A stretch of DNA of 64,000 nucleotides from Tritrichomonas musculus (taxonomy: Eukaryota > Parabasalia > Tritrichomonadida > Tritrichomonadidae): NCBI GenBank assembly GCA_039105265.1, contig JAPFFF010000055.1, forward strand, positions 434,001 to 498,000, in the 5' to 3' direction. The translations under genes and the position numbers were made by a program. The notes beneath the pieces are model-generated. The model worked only from the letters and a program-made list of their open reading frames with translations, did no database searches and was not told the DNA's origin. This document shows, one piece after another, positions 60,123 to 64,000 of this stretch; position 1 is the first letter of the stretch, and every line of letters begins with the position of its first letter.

Positions 60123-63100
60123 ATGTCAAAACACTATAAAAAACAAAAGAAAAATAAAAATGCTGCAAACAATGATCTTCAACAATTGCCAGATGATACC
60201 AAACAAGAAGATCATGAATTAATTGTTGATCAAGAAATTCAAAAATATATCGAAGAAAAGAAGGAAGTTTATGATAGGCTTTTAACATTCCTCGACAATT
60301 CAGAAGATGATGAAGAAGATTTTCAATATTTATTGGACTATGTAAATATGCAAGCCCAAGATCGAGAGAAATTCAGTGATTTTCTACAATTAGTAACAGA
60401 CATTGCTAACAATCATTTCCCTGATCAATATTTGTATCAAAAAGTTTTCCACATTATCGATTATTATGACGATCAAATCAAACAGACCTATTCAAATATT
60501 GAAAGGTTTCATATTTTTCAGAGCAACAAAAGAATTCTTCTCTTTCTTTTTGATAAGAAAACGATTCTAGTTGATGACGACATTTATGAAGAACTCAAAT
60601 CAATTTACGAAATAAACGGAAACTCATATTGTCACTTTTTCTATCCAGAAATTGAAGAGTTCGTTGGCAATGAAAAAAGTGACGACATAAAACAAGAGCT
60701 TCTATCAATAGATCCCGACATTTTTACTGATTTTGATAGAAAACGTCATGAAGGAATGAATGATTCTGACATTTGTTCATTGATTCGAGAAGATTCAGCT
60801 GAAAAGTTCATTGCGTATGCAAACCAAAGAAATATTTCACTATCAAGTGAAGTCAACCATTCAATTTTTGAGACGAATTGCTTTTTAAATGAGAATTACA
60901 GAATTACATTAATTGAATATGCATGCTTTTATGGAGCAATTCAAATCATTCAATACTTAAGATTAAACAACGTTAAATTAGAACCGTCATCTTGGCTTTA
61001 TGCAATTCATTCACGGAATGCTGATTTGATTCATTTCCTAGAAACTTGGCATGTTGATCCTCCTGATAAAAAATATGAAAAATGCATTTCTGAAGCGATT
61101 AAATGTCATCATAACGAAATAGCTAATTACATTGAAGATAACTTGCTGCCACAAAATACGAAAGAAAACTCTGAATACGAAGACATTTTATCGAGTACTT
61201 TACATTTTCATAATTATGGAGAATTCCCATCTACATTTGGAACAGGAAATGATTTTTATTATTTATACTGCTACGATTACCGTACTCTTGTTGGTCTTGT
61301 CATTAAAAAGAGAGAAAAGTATATCAAAAAGATTTTTCCAAGTTATTCATTACAGAAAGCAGCCAATGAAAATAATGAAATGCTCTTTTATTTATTAAGA
61401 AATAAAAACAACATTCCTAGTAACTGCTTTGATGGAAATAAAAAGCTCAAGCAAATTATTATTCCTTCTTCAATTATGTCAATTGAGAAATTTGCTTTCA
61501 GAAGATGCTCATTATTGACACAAATAATTATTCCTGATTCTGTAACAAATATTGGCAAATGTGCATTTAGTGGCTGCTCATCACTAATGCAAGTAACGTT
61601 ACCTTCTTCTTTGAAAAAAATAGGAGAATCTGCTTTCTGTGACTGTTCATCATTAAGACAAATAACAATTCCTTCTTCAGTCGAAAGTATCGGAAATGAA
61701 GCTTTTTCTAATTGTTCATTATTGACAACGGTTCGAATTCTTTCTCTTCAAGTTACATTTGGCAAGAAGGTTTTCTATGGAGTCAATTGGCTACATGTTT
61801 GTGGAAATATAAAGAAAATTACTAGTAACATGTTCGATGAATGCAATATTATTCGTATAATGATTTGTTCATCAATAAATTCTATTGAAGATAATGCATT
61901 TTATGGATGCCGAAGTTTGTTAGATATAGCATTACCTTCTTCTGTAACATCAATTGGAAATTGTGCTTTTCAAAAATGTCGTAGATTGAAAAAATTTGAA
62001 ATTCCTTCTTCTGTAACTTCGATTAAAAAAAGTACTTTTAGTAATTGCGTATCATTGAAGGAAATAATAATCCATACTTCTGTAACTTCTATTGAAGATC
62101 ATGCTTTTGCTGATTGTAGATCATTGGATCAAATAACAATTCCTTCATCTGTCAAAATGATTAAAGATTACACTTTTTGTCAATGCTCATCATTGACACA
62201 AGTTGTAATTCCTCCTTCAATAATTTCTATTGAAGATTACGCTTTTGCTGAATGTACATCATTAAAAGAAATCATAATTCCTTCTTCTGTAAAATCAATT
62301 GGAAATTATATCTTTTATCATTGTACATCATTGAATGTAATTAGACTTCCTTCTTCTATAGTTTCAATTGGAAATAATGCATTCGATGGATGTCAATCAC
62401 TTGCACATTTAATAATTCCTCCTCAAGTAACAATGATTGATAATTATACTTTCAGTGGATGCAATTCTCTTATCAGTGTAACGATTCCTTCTTCTGTAAC
62501 TTCTATTGGGGATTATGCCTTTAATGGATGCTCTTCATTGATAGAGATTTCTCTTCCTTCTTCAGTAAATTCCATTGGAGAAGATGCCTTCAAAGGATGC
62601 TCATCTTTGACCAAAATTTCAATTCCATCTTCTATAACATCGATTAAAAAGAGTACATTTAGAATTTGCTTATCATTGGCAGAAATAAAGCTCCCATCTC
62701 TTCTTAAATCAATTGAAATAGGTGCCTTCTTCAAATGCACTTCATTAGCCGAAATAACACTTCCACCTTCTTTAACTTCAATTGAAGATTATGCATTCAA
62801 TAAATGCGAACTACTTGAAAGAATAATAATTCCTTCTTCTGTAACTTTAATAGGGAATTATTCCTTTAGCGAATGCTCATCATTAGCAGAAATAACAATT
62901 CTTTCAACTGCTGTTTCAATTGGAGAATATGCTTTTAGTGATTGCTCGTCTCTGAAAGAAGTGACAATTCCTTCTTCAGTATCTTCAATTGATGAATATG
63001 CATTTTATAATTGTCAATCACTTGAAAAAATTGAAATTCTTTCTTCTTTAACATCTATTAAAAGATATACTTTCAATTGCTGTTCATCATTGATAAAAGT

Positions 63101-63584
63101 TACACTTCCATCTTCCATAAATGCAATTGAAGAAAATGCTTTCGAAGGATGCTCATCATTGACAGATATAAATCTTCCTCCTTCGTTAACTTCTATTGGA
63201 AAGTGCGCTTTTAAAGGATGTTCATCATTAGTCGAAATAACTCTTCCTCCTTCGTTAAATTCAATTGGAGAATATGCTTTCAGTGAATGCTCATCATTGG
63301 AGAAAGTAGAAATACCTTCTTCTTTAACTTCAATCAAAGATTTTACTTTTTATTGTTGCTCATCATTGGCACAAGTATCATTTCATCCTTCTTTAATTTC
63401 AATTGGAACGTCTTCTTTCGGCAGTTGCTCAAAATTGGCAAAATTAACACTTCCTACTTCTTTAACTTCGATTGGTAATTTTGCTTTCAGTGGATGCACA
63501 TTGCTAGATCAAGTAACTATTCCTCCTCTTGTTACTACAATTGGAAATGGAGTTTTTCCAACAAAAACTATAATTAATAAATAA
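60123..63584 (+). CDS. Ankyrin-like (DUF3447-type) / BspA-like LRR protein
   Basis: 1153 residues from ATG at 60123 (MSKHYKKQKKNKN). Residues 1-430 are a charged N terminus and a helical region like the DUF3447/ankyrin-type domains of trichomonads (ITLIEYACFYGAIQIIQYLR, WLYAIHSRNADLIHFLE, SLQKAANENNEMLFYLLRN). Residues 435-1145 hold about 31 BspA-type LRR_5 repeats of 23 residues (L..I.IPSSVTSIG..AF..CSS). BspA-like proteins often act in adhesion in trichomonads, but this one has no signal peptide and no C-terminal membrane anchor, and its ankyrin-like half suggests a cytosolic scaffold. The frame extends to 59913 only through a minisatellite. The last 416 bp of the window (63585-64000) are AT-rich with no feature. 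Confidence 0.9.
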   Translation: MSKHYKKQKKNKNAANNDLQQLPDDTKQEDHELIVDQEIQKYIEEKKEVYDRLLTFLDNSEDDEEDFQYLLDYVNMQAQDREKFSDFLQLVTDIANNHFPDQYLYQKVFHIIDYYDDQIKQTYSNIERFHIFQSNKRILLFLFDKKTILVDDDIYEELKSIYEINGNSYCHFFYPEIEEFVGNEKSDDIKQELLSIDPDIFTDFDRKRHEGMNDSDICSLIREDSAEKFIAYANQRNISLSSEVNHSIFETNCFLNENYRITLIEYACFYGAIQIIQYLRLNNVKLEPSSWLYAIHSRNADLIHFLETWHVDPPDKKYEKCISEAIKCHHNEIANYIEDNLLPQNTKENSEYEDILSSTLHFHNYGEFPSTFGTGNDFYYLYCYDYRTLVGLVIKKREKYIKKIFPSYSLQKAANENNEMLFYLLRNKNNIPSNCFDGNKKLKQIIIPSSIMSIEKFAFRRCSLLTQIIIPDSVTNIGKCAFSGCSSLMQVTLPSSLKKIGESAFCDCSSLRQITIPSSVESIGNEAFSNCSLLTTVRILSLQVTFGKKVFYGVNWLHVCGNIKKITSNMFDECNIIRIMICSSINSIEDNAFYGCRSLLDIALPSSVTSIGNCAFQKCRRLKKFEIPSSVTSIKKSTFSNCVSLKEIIIHTSVTSIEDHAFADCRSLDQITIPSSVKMIKDYTFCQCSSLTQVVIPPSIISIEDYAFAECTSLKEIIIPSSVKSIGNYIFYHCTSLNVIRLPSSIVSIGNNAFDGCQSLAHLIIPPQVTMIDNYTFSGCNSLISVTIPSSVTSIGDYAFNGCSSLIEISLPSSVNSIGEDAFKGCSSLTKISIPSSITSIKKSTFRICLSLAEIKLPSLLKSIEIGAFFKCTSLAEITLPPSLTSIEDYAFNKCELLERIIIPSSVTLIGNYSFSECSSLAEITILSTAVSIGEYAFSDCSSLKEVTIPSSVSSIDEYAFYNCQSLEKIEILSSLTSIKRYTFNCCSSLIKVTLPSSINAIEENAFEGCSSLTDINLPPSLTSIGKCAFKGCSSLVEITLPPSLNSIGEYAFSECSSLEKVEIPSSLTSIKDFTFYCCSSLAQVSFHPSLISIGTSSFGSCSKLAKLTLPTSLTSIGNFAFSGCTLLDQVTIPPLVTTIGNGVFPTKTIINK

Positions 63585-64000
63585 AGTCAATTTTTCTATG
63601 AGTTTTTGCATATTTAAAATGTTGATCTTCATCTTATTGATATCAGATATTTTGCATATGATATCAATACAATTACTAATTAATTGATATCGATTATTTG
63701 AATTTAACAAGTTTGTTAAATAGGATCATTCAAACTTGCAGTCTTAATATTTTTTAAGGGACCACTATCATATTTTTTTGTAAACATTTCAATATTGAGA
63801 AAACTCATAGAAAAGAAAATTCAATAGTTGTTATCTCGGAAAAAGTTTAAAACTTTAAAATTTCACCATTCCGATCATTTTTGTAAAATTTTTACTCCTT
63901 TCAACTTTTAAATTTTTATTGAAAAAAGGGAATAGGCTTAAAAGAAGAATAGAAATAAATGATATGTAATTTATATAATTTATATATACCAAAATATAGC

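Overview
The window reads as trichomonad (Parabasalia) nuclear DNA, most likely Tritrichomonas foetus or a close relative. Reasons: it is very AT-rich, genes have no visible introns, and many start codons sit 8-21 nt downstream of a TCA(Y)(W) initiator like that of Trichomonas. The gene families also fit: kinase-Sel1 proteins, BspA-type LRR proteins, BTB/discoidin proteins, a papain-like secreted protease and a Polinton/Maverick. The species name is inference; the parabasalid assignment is well supported.

Layout. 1-~5.5 kb: one end of a Polinton (capsid-like protein, small ORFs, packaging ATPase, conserved unknown protein, repeat-rich terminal region), cut by the window edge. 5.6-6.2 kb: small MITE. 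6.3-8.1 kb: HSP70-like gene split by one apparent frameshift. 8.3-26 kb: a kinase-Sel1 cluster with two large intact paralogs on the minus strand (25 and 20 near-identical 36-aa Sel1 repeats), two shorter degraded relatives, a plus-strand relative broken by a hAT-like MITE, and further MITEs. One of these is a 1.8-kb insertion whose empty site survives beside the paralog. 26.4-31.3 kb: BTB-discoidin gene, tRNA-Leu(UAA), and a tandem pseudokinase-kinase gene with one apparent frameshift. 31.6-33.1 kb: element flanked by TTAA. 33.8-34.2 kb: histone H2A. 34.4-39.2 kb: a kinase-Sel1 pseudogene, an unidentified coding remnant and a pogo/Tigger-like (DDE_1) transposase remnant. 39.7-49 kb: VIT-vWA protein, a repeat protein of unknown family, a multi-pass membrane protein, a discoidin-only protein and a disordered repeat protein. 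49.7-52.4 kb: two further inverted-repeat elements. 52.7-58.6 kb: papain-like protease, Sel1 fragment, and a four-C2-domain protein with novel Cys/His repeats. 60.1-63.6 kb: an ankyrin-like/BspA-LRR fusion.

Functionally this is an accessory, fast-evolving region: signalling kinases and repeat scaffolds expanding by tandem duplication and internal repeat turnover, mixed with small DNA transposons and decaying copies. The best candidate for something undescribed is the pair of kinase-Sel1 proteins. Their arrays are almost invariant except at a few positions per repeat, and one variable position carries Tyr only in one paralog and His only in the other. Second are the C2 protein with a CxxC/WGDYDSRY/His repeat tail and the six-module unknown protein at 42-45 kb.
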